64,000 nucleotides of DNA, from assembly GCA_025738555.1 (NCBI GenBank), contig JAOVFP010000007.1, forward strand, positions 5,332,001 to 5,396,000. The letters are read 5' to 3'. Below, in pieces: positions 1 through 12,500 of the stretch; the stretch's first letter is position 1; each line of letters begins with the position of its first letter. The position numbers were made by a program, and so were the translations under genes. The notes beneath the pieces were generated by a model. The model ran no database searches and was not told where the DNA came from. It saw nothing but the letters and a program-made list of their open reading frames with translations. This DNA is from Cyathus striatus (lineage: Eukaryota > Basidiomycota > Agaricomycetes > Agaricales > Nidulariaceae).

Positions 1-308
1 AAGAAGTCGTTTGTTTTATATAATATTGAATGCATGTTACTTATACTTCACTATCGCATAATTGGTACATTTCATGCGACCTATGTGCATGAGCCCGTAT
101 GAAGCGAACGAGATATAAGTATGTTTGGTTTATATTCCGAAGCCTTTGATTCTAAACAAATAGCTTGCCGAACCGGACCCGCACGTGTCTGGAGCGAATC
201 ATCGTAATTTTCGATTTAAGCTTACAATGCGAGAAAACTCAACCAACATAATTGTCCCCAGGACACCTGAAAATCAACCTTTTCTATACCCTCTCTCATA
301 TACAAGCA

Positions 309-3300
309 ATGCCAAGAGGATATAATCGCGGTCGAGGAGGCGGTAGCCCACCATTTACACCTAGAGGACGAGGAGGAAGAGGCGGAAGAGGACGGGGCGG
401 TAGAGGAGGAGGAGGGTGGAAACCCCGTGGAAGGGGAACACCAGGGTCGAGTTTTCTTCAAGATGAGTTGGATGTCTCGATTTATACATATGCTAATGGT
501 ATGTTTTATTTCATCGTCTCAATGTCTTCAAGTTGCTAAACCCTCCGTTATCTTATCATCTAGCCATGCCTGGTGGAGGACCCCCAGCACCTCATACGCC
601 AGGCCGTGGCCGTGGTCGTGGTGGGCCCCAATCTGGATATTCTTCTCCGACGAGAGGAGGGCACGATTCGCCCTATCGTGGAAGAGGAGGACGTGGTAGA
701 GGAATTGGTTCTCCTGATCGTGGCAGGGGAGGACGTGGAGGGTCAAGATTGCGCCCTGATGGACCTCTTTCTGGATTGTTATACCAAGAGAGACCTCTCT
801 TACGCCCCGTGATTTTTGTGCCATCAGTGTATACAAAGACTTTGTTCCAGGTGGAAGAGGAACTATTGAGACCCGTCATTGAGGAAGTCGGTTCGTAAAA
901 ATTACATCGCTTTTTATATCGATTTATTTCTCATCTATGTACTTTTTATATTCTACAGGAGAAGGATACGAGAACCACGCTCCAACAGCTAACCAGGTCG
1001 AACGTGTATTCAGTGGACGTGGTTTCCCTACTCGAGAGGACTCTGCGTCATCTGACAACGAAGACGAGGAAAAGCTAGAAGAAGTCGACTTCGCAGACCT
1101 CTCCAAACTGCTCGAAACCTCTGCCCAAGATCCCAAATCGAGATCGAAATCAGCAGAAGTGAACGAAGAGAAATTTACAGGCATATTCATCAGCAAAACG
1201 CATACACCCGTTCCACTCCAAAGCGAAGAAGGGCCCATGGAGGAAATCGATTTCTCCGAGCTCAGCCAGTTTGTGAACAGACCATCGAACGCCCAGCCCG
1301 TACCTGTAGAAAAGGTCCTATCGGAAGTCGAGCAGAAGTTTACTGGCTTCGTTATCGATACCGATCCTTCGCCTGTGCCTGCTGAGACTCAATTCTTAGA
1401 AGATGCAGTAAAAGCGAAGAAGAAAGCTAAGAGAAGGAAAAAGAGGAAAGGTCCCGTTGTTTCGAAGGATGGGGCAGCAATGGTGCAAGATGAGGATGAC
1501 GGGGGACTTAGGGAGGTTGAAAGTGCGATGATTGTGGAAGAGTCTGTTTCAACTGTTGTACCTGCGATCGAGCGCGAGGTTTCCGCTTCGGAGGCAGCTC
1601 CTTCGCCGGCTACGATGTTTGTCGATCCTGCAATCGTCATGGCTGTTAGGGGGACACCTGCTCCCGTTCTTGATGTATCCCAGGAAACACAGATGGACAC
1701 CACCGTTGAGAGTATCTCATCCGGAGGTGAGGTTTCTGGTTCTACCCAGGAGCAACCTATGAACGCCGTTGAAGAAAGCGTTACTTCCGAACGCGAGGCT
1801 CCTACAACTACAAATGAAGCCATGGAAGTCATTAGTTCATCCGCCACGGTAGAGTCCCATGTCTCAGCGAACGATATGATTGTGGAAGAGACGGAGATTC
1901 TTCATGAAGCGGTGGAGACAGTGAATTCTCAGGTCGAGTCTGAGTCGATTGCTACTGAGACTGTGTCAATTACAGTCGTAAAACCTGAGATCGCGGCTGA
2001 TGATGTGATGGTGGAAGAAACGATGACTGTTCGGATAGCAGAAGATGCAGAGGAATCGTTGGTGGTGTCGGATACGGTCACTATTGGGAAAGAGATATCC
2101 TCTTCACCTGGTCTTCCGACCACCGAGTCGGCACCACCTACTTCTGACGTCGCCGAAGAGTCTACTCAGGTTTCTGAGCCCCAAGTTGAAGCTAATGATA
2201 TGGCTGTGGAAGAGGTGACGATTGTGCGCGAAGCAGCGGAACTAGGAGATGCCCTTGTGGTTTCAGAGTCGGTTACTATCGGGAGAGAGATTTCCACTTC
2301 GCCTGCTTTGCCGACTTCTGAGCCAGCAGCGGCCACATCTGAACCTGCTGCCGAAGAGTCTATTGCTACGAGATCCAAGGCTCCTGCAGTCGAGGCTGTT
2401 GATGAACTTACGACTACTGACTTAGCTGCGGTAGAAGGACAGCTAGCGTTCTTTATCGATACGAAGCCAATGCTAGTTCCGAGTCTATCTCCCTGTACTG
2501 AACAGCCAGTTGCAGCTCCTGAAGACGAACAGCCTGCCTTCTTTATCGACACTGAACCAGCTTCCGTACCAAAATCTCAGGTACCAGATACTGCACCCAT
2601 TGTTCCTGCAGATGATGAAGAAATCATCGTATATGTTGCTCCTCATCCTCGTTCATCGCGGACTGCCAGTGAAGTAGGAGAAAAGGAGGGACCTGCCTTC
2701 GCTCCTTATGTTCGCAACGAAACTTTTGCCGCCGCATCGGCGTCGATATCTGCTGGTCCTTCGACATCCGCAGCGCCAGAGGCACCACCTATGTCTTCTC
2801 TATCATTTTCATTCTTCTCCCCTGTTAAGCAGACATTCACTCGGAGACAGAACCCTGTGCGGACACCGCGCGTAACGAAGGCCCAAGTGGCGTACGAGCG
2901 TAAGAAGGCAAAGAGAGCTAAGAGAGCACATGGTGCTTTTGCTAATTACGGCGCTATGATGGAGGAAGCTGCTTTGCAAGGGGGAAGGGATAAAAAGTGG
3001 AAATCGCGGAGGAGGGGTGATTCCGACATTGAATGGGGGAGCGATGATGATCGGTATGAAGTCATGGAGGATCCAGAGGAGGATATGTTTCCTTCGTCAA
3101 AGGATATTAAAGGGAAGGGGAAAGCTAAGGATAATTTTGCGGCTGAAGGAATGGAGGTGGATCCTGAGCTGGAACTTGATGTGGGGGCCATGAAAAGTTT
3201 CGTGAGTGGGCTGATGGGCAATTCTGCGGGCCAGTTCAAGACGATGGATGATGTCCGCGACGAGGAGCGGCTTAGGGAGGAGGATGACGAGGAGGTTTGG

Positions 3301-4673
3301 AGGGGAAGTAGTGGCGATGAGGAAGAAAAGGACGATGGCCAGGAGAGCGAGGAGGTGGAGGCAGTTTTCAGCGTTGAGGAGAAGATGCTTATTGGAGAGG
3401 TGGACAACGATGATGATGACGATGACGACGACGACGACCTCGATGATTCTGATGATGAAGAGACTCCGCAACGCGGATTCCAGGCACGGCTTGAGCGTCT
3501 CCGTGAAAAGGCTCGAGGGAAGAAGGCCGGCGATGATTCCTTCGACGGTGGTCAAAAGTCTGAAGGCGATGATGAAGACGATGAAGACGATATTTTGCAG
3601 CGGCATATGACCTGGGCAGAAGAAGACGACTACTTCTCAGACCATATCCAGGTAGGCTTTATCGGTTCAATGATGTTTCACGGTTGGCTCACTATTTACA
3701 ATTAGGAGATCTTGGCGGAAAATGAAGATGTTCTGACTGGCCGTAACAGAAAGGCCGACAAGAAGCTCTTCAATGCTATACGGGATGGCGAGTTTGATGA
3801 AATGGATAGCTATGGTAGTCCAGCTCGTGAGCTATTCCACGCAAGGCTTTCCTTTACGCTCTCGTTGCTAACAGACCTATGCAGGCCGAAAGAAAGACAA
3901 ATGGAAAGACGTTCCCCCTCATCTACGAGAACAGTGGGAGAAGGATCGCCAAAAGAAAGCCGAACGCAAGCAAGCTCGGGAGTTTGAGAAGATGGAGCGA
4001 GCGGCAGACGCGTTGGCTCTCAAGAAGGGTGGAAAGAAGGGCCGCAAGGTCATGTTAGCGGCTTCGCGTCTAGACCCGACCATCACTGTTCTGCCCAACC
4101 GCATCATTGACATGTCGACCCTCGTACAGCAAATTCGCAGATTCATCGCAGAGATCAACGGTCCTAACTCGATGTCGCTTCCGCCTACTAACAAAGAGAC
4201 GAGGAAAAACATCCACGAGATGGCGGAGGCATTTGGACTGAAGAGCGCTAGTAAAGGAAAGGATGATGCCAGATACACGACGTTACATAAGACTTCCAGA
4301 ACCGGAATCGTGCTTAATGAGAAAAAGATCTCGCGGATTGTGCGTAGATCTGGAGGGGCAGGTGCTAGGGGGAGTCAGTTCGTCTACACCGAAAGTAGTA
4401 ACGCCAGGAAAGGAGCAACACCCGTCGTTCCTCGACACAAGGAAGGCGATGAAGTTGGAAAGGTAAGCTCTCATTCTTCTAGGTAGACAGCGATTGACAT
4501 CAATTTTGACTTTGCAGGCGGCTCCCAAGATTAACCAATCAAACGTTGGTTTCCGCATGCTCGCTTCTATGGGATGGTCGGAGGGCGATAGAATAGGTAT
4601 GTCGGGAGGATTGGATGTACCGTTAACTGCTATCATCAAGAACACCAAGCTTGGCCTTGGTGCTACTAGATAA
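309..4673 (+). CDS. SQS1: SQS1-like R3H and G-patch domain protein
   Basis: In yeast SQS1/Pfa1 is a nuclear/nucleolar cofactor that activates the DEAH helicase Prp43 in splicing and ribosome biogenesis. I read six exons: 309-498, 564-890, 959-3651, 3706-3826, 3885-4462, 4518-4673, all phase-compatible, about 1354 residues. The N-terminus (residues 1-170) is rich in RGG/GRGG. The middle is disordered and acidic, with an Asp run near residue 990. The R3H domain lies near 1190-1255 and carries the R-x3-H signature (RKNIH). The G-patch is the last exon (1304-1354: GFRMLASMGW, then GLGATR at the end). The order RGG, acidic, R3H, G-patch matches SQS1. The protein is longer than yeast SQS1 because of the middle region. 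ATG 309 is the first Met before the RGG block. The fourth intron has two usable donors, at 3815 and 3827; GTGAGC at 3827 is the better match. Confidence 0.93.
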
Positions 4674-4730
4674 GGCACGTATCTTATTACATTGTTCTAC
4701 GTGTATCTCCACAAGCAGGCCCTGTATAAC

Positions 4731-7700
4731 TTATATACTGTACGTGTCATTAACCAAAGAATCGGTTGGTAGCGGCAAAATCCTTTTGTAAGGGTTTTCA
4801 TGAGACCCAAGCTTTATAGTCTCCCCAACTTTCGGAAGCCAGAGCATTGCTTTCCCCCAGAGCGTCATCCATATCTCACCCAGGGGGATTGCTGTGTTAG
4901 AAAGGACAACCGATAACTCGTACAAGCGATCAAGGCCATCTTGACCGGCTTCTCCTTTATCCTCTTCGAAGGTCCAGGTAGCTCGCTCAGTCAAGTCGCC
5001 ACCTCCCCTGACCCTTGGCATGGTGGTTCGAGAAAATGACGCATTTTTCGATAATTTCCCTTCTGCTGTTACCGAAGCTGCGGAATATCCAACAGCAAGG
5101 CCCAAGGATGTTTCTGACCCTAATCCAAACTGGACAGAAGTCTCCTTGCCCTTTAACTCCCTAGGATGAACCTCCTTTAGTTTAAGATCGTGAGAATTCC
5201 CCTCGGCATCATCATATCCAAAATTGATGACCAGAGTTGCTGACTGGAATCGCGCTCCCTTCACGGTGGCGTCAGCAACAAATCCTACTTTAAATATGAT
5301 TTTCATAGGATCATCGTCACTGAGCTGCAGAGCCACGTTGAAGTAAGACCCTCCAGAACTTGCCCTCCCAAGTTGCAGTCCTTCTCGTGCGTCATGTGGA
5401 ACTATCACACACCCACGCTCCTTGTCGAAGAATGGTTTTGGCGAAGTTAACAACCTCATGAAGCCTCTTGGTCGAGGCCTACCCTTATCAATACTACCCG
5501 CACATTTAAGTCTGTTATTTAGCCTTTAAAAGGGATGTTATGTGAGGCTTTCGTGTAATCAAAACAAGTCTGACCGTTCCATATCATACGCAGTTTCAAG
5601 CTCTCTTTGGGAACTTGCATTGCTAGCTCGTGACACGGATCGATTAATGCCATTCAACGTAGATAAAACAGAACCCGAAGAAGAATTTTGGTTATAACCA
5701 ATCGCATGCGCACTGTATAATCCAACGATGAGTGCGTTTTCACATTAAGTCTATGTGCCTTACTTGATAAACTGAAGATGTAAATCATGAGATTGGTTAA
5801 AGGTCTGGCTAAGCCATCCCTGTCGTTTTAGAAATGTTAACTATCCAGTGGTTATAGTGTTATGGAGATTATTACCTTATATTTCTCTAGTTCCATAACA
5901 CCCTTCTTTAATGCAACCTCTCCCTTGTTATGGAAAATGATAGTGCTTGGTCCCTAATAACAAGAAATGAGTATAGCATTGCGTTCCGGTAAGAATATAT
6001 AATACCACGTCAAGATTAAGTGGCTCTACGAATGCCTGAAAGCGCTGTTAGTCCTGTCATCAGAAAGGAGTTCAGAAACTGACATCATATGTTTCATAGT
6101 TAAGGCGACAGTACTTCACGTTGCTTTCATGAAGTAATTCTGATGCTGCCTTGTGAACAGCCACCATAGCTTTAGATTGAGGGGAATCATCATAGCATAA
6201 TATTACGAGAAAACCATTGTGAACGGTAATCTGAGAATATTAGTATATTTTCACAAATATATATAATGATACACTTCACTGCGTACTTCATCGAATAGAC
6301 TTCCAGTCGAAGAAATTTCGGTGACATTGCTGTCCGAGTCGTCTATTTCTGGATTGTCTGCAGATTTGGCACCACGGAAGATCCTAAGCAGAATATATAT
6401 TTGCTGCCGTTCCAATTTCACTATACATTAAATAAATACGACACACCTAAGAGCATTCAAACAACTTTCAACCCATTCCTGAGTAGGTCAATTAAAATGC
6501 ATTAAATAATGTCTCAGAGGCGTACCGTAAAATGTTCGTTTAGTTCTCCGTCATTGAAACCACACGTAGCAAAGAGATCTACCCCATCAAACATCAGACA
6601 ACATGGTCGCTGGCAAATGTATTTCAATTTCTGAAGTACTGTGTGCGAACAACGGGACTTACATATTCGAGAAAGTATCTTTGCACAAGAGGAGAATTCT
6701 AATACGAATATATAATGATTGAACAATGTCTCAGATAAGCCTGAGGTGCAAATCATCGACTCACCCGGTCATCCAAACTGAAGAGAATATGGGTTGCATC
6801 GTTAGCCTGTGAAAGCGCAGTACGTTGAAGCAGGACTTCTAATGGCCGATGGTATGGAGTTCCCGGTATGCTTATAGTGAGAAAGGCAGGTTTTGGTGAA
6901 TTCTGAAAGAAAATATGTAAGTCGTTTCCGAAATGATATATAAAATCCAACATACCATATACGAATCGATATCCTTAAGGCTATCGCAATATATGAGAGG
7001 ACTCGATTTCTGTGCAAAAGTGAGCATTATGTACCTGGAATGATAAAAATTTAGTTTACATTTATGGATTCCTCTTTTGTGACTTCCACAATGCGACAAG
7101 ATTTAATCGTAGCCCTAAAATATTAATGTCCACACCTAGCGTCGATATTACAACCGCTCACTTTTCTGGAGAAGTATGGAATGACAACCATTCCTGAACA
7201 CACATAAATGACATATTACCCTCAAAGTAAGCACACTGATCGGAATCAACGCAATTTCTCACCTCAAATGGCTTTAATGGCTTGTAGCCGAGGCCTTGTA
7301 CAACAATTTCATTTTGACGGAAGATAAGAGTTGTGGGATACTTTTAATTTTATTAATCAGTAGGAACTTCAAAATATTACTACAACGAATAAATTTACCG
7401 CTTCAATCTTTAGTTCCTGGAGCAATTTCTGCAGAAACATGAAATATGAGTGTAGTGAAAGCTACCATCCCGAAGGCACTAACTAACATTTAACCCTCCC
7501 CATCCTGCATTCGCATCCATTTTATAAAATTTGATATCTTCAGACATCCTGAGGGAATTTGAGATACGTTCAACTATTGGCATCATTAATCCACAAGCTG
7601 AACATCTCGCGTAGATATATAGGACCGCGTATGCCTTCCCGGAAATCTATCCGCATTACTCGTAAGTTGATGCAAGTACGAAAAGTGAGATAGCTTACGG

Positions 7701-7746
7701 CTGTTTTATATTGACTGATACTATTGATATGTGGGAGGGCAAACAT
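4731..7746 (-). CDS. Triple thioredoxin-fold protein with unknown C-terminal domain
   Basis: I reconstructed 18 exons by frame continuity: 7746-7699, 7646-7488, 7428-7399, 7340-7263, 7193-7162, 7114-7060, 7009-6956, 6902-6765, 6698-6663, 6630-6526, 6478-6447, 6383-6275, 6230-6084, 6035-6006, 5953-5876, 5819-5764, 5712-5575, 5511-4731. All phases close, giving 701 residues. Module 1 (1-116) is a thioredoxin with C31-S-A-C34 after an LYIYAR strand and a cis-Pro stretch (YPTTLIF). Module 2 (about 106-255) and module 3 (293-377, GPSTIIF cis-Pro) keep the fold pattern but lack CxxC. An Asp/Ser linker (256-292) and a Ser-rich linker (about 390-440) separate parts. The last 240 residues form a beta-rich domain shared with the gene at 8435-9914 (WTFEED, GLD, PYKRIL). 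Role unknown: a redox or chaperone function is inferred from module 1 only. The last introns (after 5764 and 5575) are the least certain. Confidence 0.72.
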
Positions 7747-8434
7747 TGTGCAGAAGCAAAAGAGTCCAGACGGGTAGAAGTGGGACTTATAAACCACAAT
7801 GAGCGATTTGTCAAATCCGATTTTTAGACGCTTATTGCACGGCAAGCAGCCACAAGCTCTATAAAGCGATCCATGGACATCGGGCGTGATATTTCCCCGC
7901 GCACACCCTGTGAATACGTTAAAAGGCTCTTGACAGACGTCCTGTTGTCGAAGTTCGTTGTAAGCGCCCAGTCCACAAATCATCTGACAAGGTGTTCAAT
8001 CCCGCAATTATTCTGGACATGCGGCTGCTGACGGGGAGTAACAATTTCTACCTTGGGTTTAAAATCGAGTTGCCGGATCATTTCCAGCCCTTTTCTTTGA
8101 AATAAATGCAGAGCTTTATTAATTTCTACTGTTTCCTATACATGATATAAGTATACTTATCGTGTAGTCGGTTTTAACGGTGGATTCTCAAGTCCGAGCT
8201 CTTTGCTGAAGGCGCTGATCTCAAATACCTATTATCAAATAGGTCTAATGACCAGTGCGAGACTCCCACCAGGCACCGGCATCCTCGAGAAGCCATTTTA
8301 CTACCCGTTAAAATCGGATAGGCGTCTATGCTTTTCCGCAGATCCGTTATCTAGGAGGTAGCTTGGGAAAGGTGCTGCTATATGGGACTCCGTCTGCCTG
8401 GTTTCCATCCTCCTTCGTAATCTTACTGCTCAGA
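7747..8434. promoter_or_regulatory. Shared intergenic region between divergent thioredoxin genes
   Basis: These 688 bases lie between the start codons of the two head-to-head thioredoxin-fold genes (7746 on minus, 8435 on plus). No further coding exon is convincing here; a 137-residue frame on the minus strand (7983-7570) overlaps exons read in another frame and is not supported. The arrangement suggests a bidirectional promoter. I see no specific motif I can name, and 5' UTR introns cannot be excluded. Confidence 0.45.
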
Positions 8435-9914
8435 ATGCCTACCACCATTTCCAACGCACAAGAATTCGAGAAAGTCGTTAGTGCCGAACATAATGTTATG
8501 ATTCGCATTACTGAAGCTATAACGAACTTAGATTTCCTATCCTGAAACAGTGGTGATATACATTTATATCACAGAATGCCAGTTTTGCAAGCAAACGAGT
8601 CCCATATTTCATGACGTAGCCGCTGCCTGGGAATCATCAAACCAAAAAATAGTGTTTGCTACATTCAACGCAGAAAACGACGAGGTGAGCTCCATACCAC
8701 TTTCATTGGTGTGGATGTAAATTTATCACTTCCAACAGGAAACCTTAGGAACATACGGCATCAGCGCGGTGTGTTTTCTGCGTGACTGTTATAACTCCAA
8801 ACTTAAGAGTATAAGGCTCCTACAACGGTAATTTACCAATCTGGACAAGAAGTTAGTCGACTCATTGGGCGGAAAGAGCGTGACGACTTTGAAGTATGGT
8901 TTACATCATATGCCTGCACATGTTCTAACTTTTCATGAAAATCTCTAGAAATTACTGGGAGCGGCAACAGCTGGGTGCGCAACCTAATGTTTTGATATCC
9001 CTAGAATTTACGCTATACAGAGGTCCGAAGCATGGAGCTAGCCATGGACATTTTAACATTGCGGAAATGGTGAGAAACCCGGTCGCTTGTTTTTTTTATG
9101 TGTACTGAGGCCTTTCCAGCGTGCGGTCCCAAAGTATGATTAGAGTTTATGAGTCTGTCCTCGACTTACATTTACACGCAGCACAATTTCAGATGGAGCA
9201 GCATGTAGTGGTATTTTCAAAGATCGAAAATCAAAGCCACTAGCAGTGCTCCTAGGGAGCAACAATAAGCCTTTTAGTGATCCCGAACCCGAGTGCGTTA
9301 TAAAGCCAACCCCAGATCTCAAAGGAGCGCAGATTGGAAGAGCAAACGATGGGACCTCTTATTTCTCAATTCGTTTGTGGCACGAGCCTGGCGAAAATCC
9401 GCAGAAGATATTTTTCGGCCTTGATTTCATGCCAGATCCAGTAAAAGAACGTTTTCAGTCAGCGAGATTCGAAGTCTCTTTTGCTCACGATGATCCCCAA
9501 GGCCAACATCCACCTTTAAAAATCCTCGATATGTTTCCTGCTTCCGATACAGCTAACGTAAATGCTGTATCGTATGACAACAGGAGCATTTCGACGTTTA
9601 CAACCTCGAGCGTCGATCTCCCTTCGGAACAAGAGATAGTAAATGATACACGCACCGTAGTCAACGGCGATGGAATGCTTAGCCCCACGGCTGTTTGGAC
9701 GTTTGTGGAAGACGAGAGTCCGAAAGTGAAGCGTGGACTTGATGCGCACTATACGGTTTCGGTTACACTTCCTTCTGTAGACCGAGTTTGGATGAAGTTT
9801 TATGCAAAAGCTATATTATTAGGAGAACGCATTGGACCGTGGCGTAAGGTCACTCTTCAGTCTGGTTCCTTGGAGGCGCCATACAAACGAATCCTAGATT
9901 TAAGCGAGTGCTAG
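8435..9914 (+). CDS. Thioredoxin-fold protein with unknown C-terminal domain (paralog)
   Basis: Exons read as 8435-8476, 8532-8684, 8739-8768, 8816-8893, about 8962-9069, 9120-9133 and 9182-9914, phase-compatible, about 385 residues. Exons 1-4 make a thioredoxin fold: a strand VIYIYIT followed by C-Q-F-C, then FATFNAEND, then the cis-Pro segment APTTVIY. The 30-nt and 78-nt exons have exactly the sizes of the corresponding exons in the divergent neighbour. From residue about 145 to the end is the same unnamed domain as the neighbour's C-terminus (shared GAQIGRA/LQLGRA, RFQSA, WTF-ED, GLD, PYKRIL). The middle part is short and contains a 14-nt exon; the acceptor at 8961 could instead be 8970. 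If the small exon is wrong the gene could be broken there. Only one thioredoxin module is complete, against three in the neighbour. Function unknown. Confidence 0.68.
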
Positions 9915-11269
9915 TTATTTACCAGTTACCAGTTACTTACATATGCATAATGTACAAATAAATACGTGTCTGACACGCTGTAAGCCTCGGCAGGCCTGAG
10001 ACTAAGGCTCAACTAAGGCCTGAGTACCGTAAAACCATCAGTCTGCGTAGTCTATCCAAAGTCTGTCGTCCCTCTGTCGTCGGGGCCATAATAAGTATAA
10101 TAAGGAATGACGTACAAAGGGAATTGAAACGATAGGCACATACCTCACATGGACAAACAAAACTTGGAGTCGGAGCGAAAGAGTAGAATAGTCTACTTGA
10201 AGTTGAACTAGGTTGAAGTTCAAGAGCTGAACTCCCTCTCTATGGAAGCCAACAAACGGATAACGTGTCGGATTGTAAGAAAGGCCAAAGGTCTTTGCTT
10301 ACACAAGAGAGATTACTTAAGCGAAAGAGGAATCACTGTTTGAACAACTGGATTCACTGTCGAAATAGTTCTATGAGACAAGCTTTATATACTAACGAGG
10401 AGGATAGATAACGTGAAAGGGATAAGTAAAGTAGATAGGAAGAATGTAACTAAATGTCAGGCTAGAAGAAGATATAGGTAAAGTGAGAGGTATGTCTTGA
10501 CCGAGACAGAGGATATGTATACTAAAGGAAGGGATAGGTTGAGACATGAAGGTAAGGAGAGACATAGTGTAAGGGTATCGGTCCGTGACGGACATGAGTC
10601 CGGAGTGTTACACGGATCAACCAAACACAAACATACTCGGGTGACGCTCATGTTTATGACGGGAAGCACTTCTTTCGGACATGTAGCAGGCACTTGAAAA
10701 GCATCCGAGCGACAGCTAAAAAACATTCAAATGACTTTAGTTTGTAGTGCAATTAGGTCGTTGGATGCACCCATGCACACGTGGATCTTCATCGCTCTCA
10801 GTTTCAAAGCACCTTGACCCCTGCCTATCTGTTGCAGTATTCGGCTCCCTGCAGAAAACACTGAACGATATGCTTACCTTTCCAACTGAAGCCTCCGATA
10901 GTTGGACAAAGATACACGAGCGTGGTATCGCTATTTCTACGTTCAGCGCTCATATTTCATCTTCTCAAGGTTTAGTCATCAGTAGACTTCTCTCGAAAGT
11001 CCAGTATATTTTTTTGTCTTTTCAAGCATTGTCGTACAATAAAGAGTATCGCATTGATTATTACTTATGTCTGTAGTTGTATAAATCCGTGGTAAATATA
11101 CCTGTCTGGAATTAATTTGAAGAATCATTATCCATTTGTGATATATGAATCGTCACTGAAACAAGGTGATGATGTGGAATTATCCTGGGGCGCCGTGTAC
11201 AGGGTATACTGACAGTAGTCACGAATCGCAAGATACCTCGTCAGCCACCATCGAATCTCTGGCCCCATT
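9915..11269. other. Intergenic, no gene recognised
   Basis: Short open frames on both strands have no recognisable domain, no consistent splicing and no composition like the neighbouring genes. A purine-rich stretch runs from about 10330 to 10580 on the plus strand. I see no RNA gene or repeat family here. Confidence 0.5.
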
Positions 11270-12500
11270 CCATGAACCAGTATGTTTCGAGAGATGATGT
11301 GATGGCTGTTGTAAGTGCACGAGAGACACGGTGCATTCGGAGTTGTCTTGTGGGAGCGAGGGACTAGCAATCGAGTTGGTCTTGATCCTTTGCCTGCCAT
11401 CCTCGTCACAACATCCTATATCATCCCCTGCTTCTAGTCATCCTTGTGCGTTCTTCGTAGTCCCGGGTTTTGTTCTATGCTCGGTACACCCCAAGTACGA
11501 CGAGCACCGGTCGGGCAAGTGTCTCGTATCGACATAAGTTGAGCGCCTATTTAGTGATTCTGATATGCGGTGATGGTTAATACGAGGGTAACGCGGTAAC
11601 AGGACTGCATCCATGTTCCGTTTGGTATGGATGTAGGAAACGTATATAATGTGCTCCAGTGATCGATAAGCGTCAATTCCTCCCCCGCACAAAAGAGATA
11701 ACGAAAGAAATGCGGATGAGGGAGGTCGTATCCACGAGGCAAAGTTCAAAAGCCCGCTAGACGTGGGGAGCTCTGTCACGTTTGCGTCGCAATGATAGTC
11801 GCCACCTGTACCGCCACGTAAAGTGGAGGAATAAGGTTGGAATTAGGAATGTGAGTGAGGGAGCACAGCCTCAGTATGTTTTCGAGAAACGTTATGATAG
11901 CTGTCGGCGCTGGCGTCAAGTCCACGACGGTAAGTGGTGCATGCAGAGTTGCCTGTCGTAGCAGGAACGAAGGCCCTAGTAATCGTATTCGTCGTGCTTA
12001 TCTTCATCGATCGCCTTACCATCCCCGTCACCACAGTTGCCCTCAGCCGCATACTGACGCCATGTATTCTCCCCCGCATTGTTTCCCCGTACATCCTTCA
12101 TTATCCCTCAAGTCACTTGACACTCGCTCCATCTGGCACGCATCCTTGACTACGAAGACTTATCGAGCAAGGAACTCAGATCGACAAAGTAGACCAGGTC
12201 TCTAATTTGGGTATTCTGATGGGCGGTGATGGTGAAGATCAGCGTGATACTGCGATATCGTGGGTTTACGTGCGCTGACCGGTGGGATGCCTGAGTGAGA
12301 GAAGCGGCGAACGTGCATAGGGTAGGAACTGTAAAAGGGATGGTATATGCGCTGTTCTTCATGTTCCGTGTGGTAAGAAGGACGAAAAGGTAGAGTGTGG
12401 TGGCAGAGAAGCTGGTATTCACCTGCCCGTGTGTTACATGAAGCCAAAGGGATAGGTAGTGATGGCACAATGGCAGATGGTCGATGATTGACGAGATATC
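11270..12500. repeat. Possible old, diverged tandem duplication
   Basis: Two segments look related at an offset of roughly 625-655 bases. A block near 11320-11400 (GTGCATTCGGAGTTG, then CTAGCAATCG) resembles one near 11936-12010 (GTGCATGCAGAGTTG, then CTAGTAATCG). A block near 11562 (CTGATATGCGGTGATGG) resembles one near 12216 (CTGATGGGCGGTGATGG). The second copy has a short frame with a hydrophobic run (VIVFVVLIFIDRL), so this may be a decayed membrane protein gene. The similarity is patchy and was judged by eye. Confidence 0.3.

Noticed and set aside
1389..3606. Ser-rich and Ile-rich minus-strand frames inside the SQS1 gene
   Set aside because: Shadows of the acidic plus-strand exon, which has R3H and G-patch support downstream.
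7570..7983. 137-residue minus-strand frame
   Set aside because: It overlaps the thioredoxin exons in a different frame; the spliced model gives a clear CxxC thioredoxin, this frame does not.
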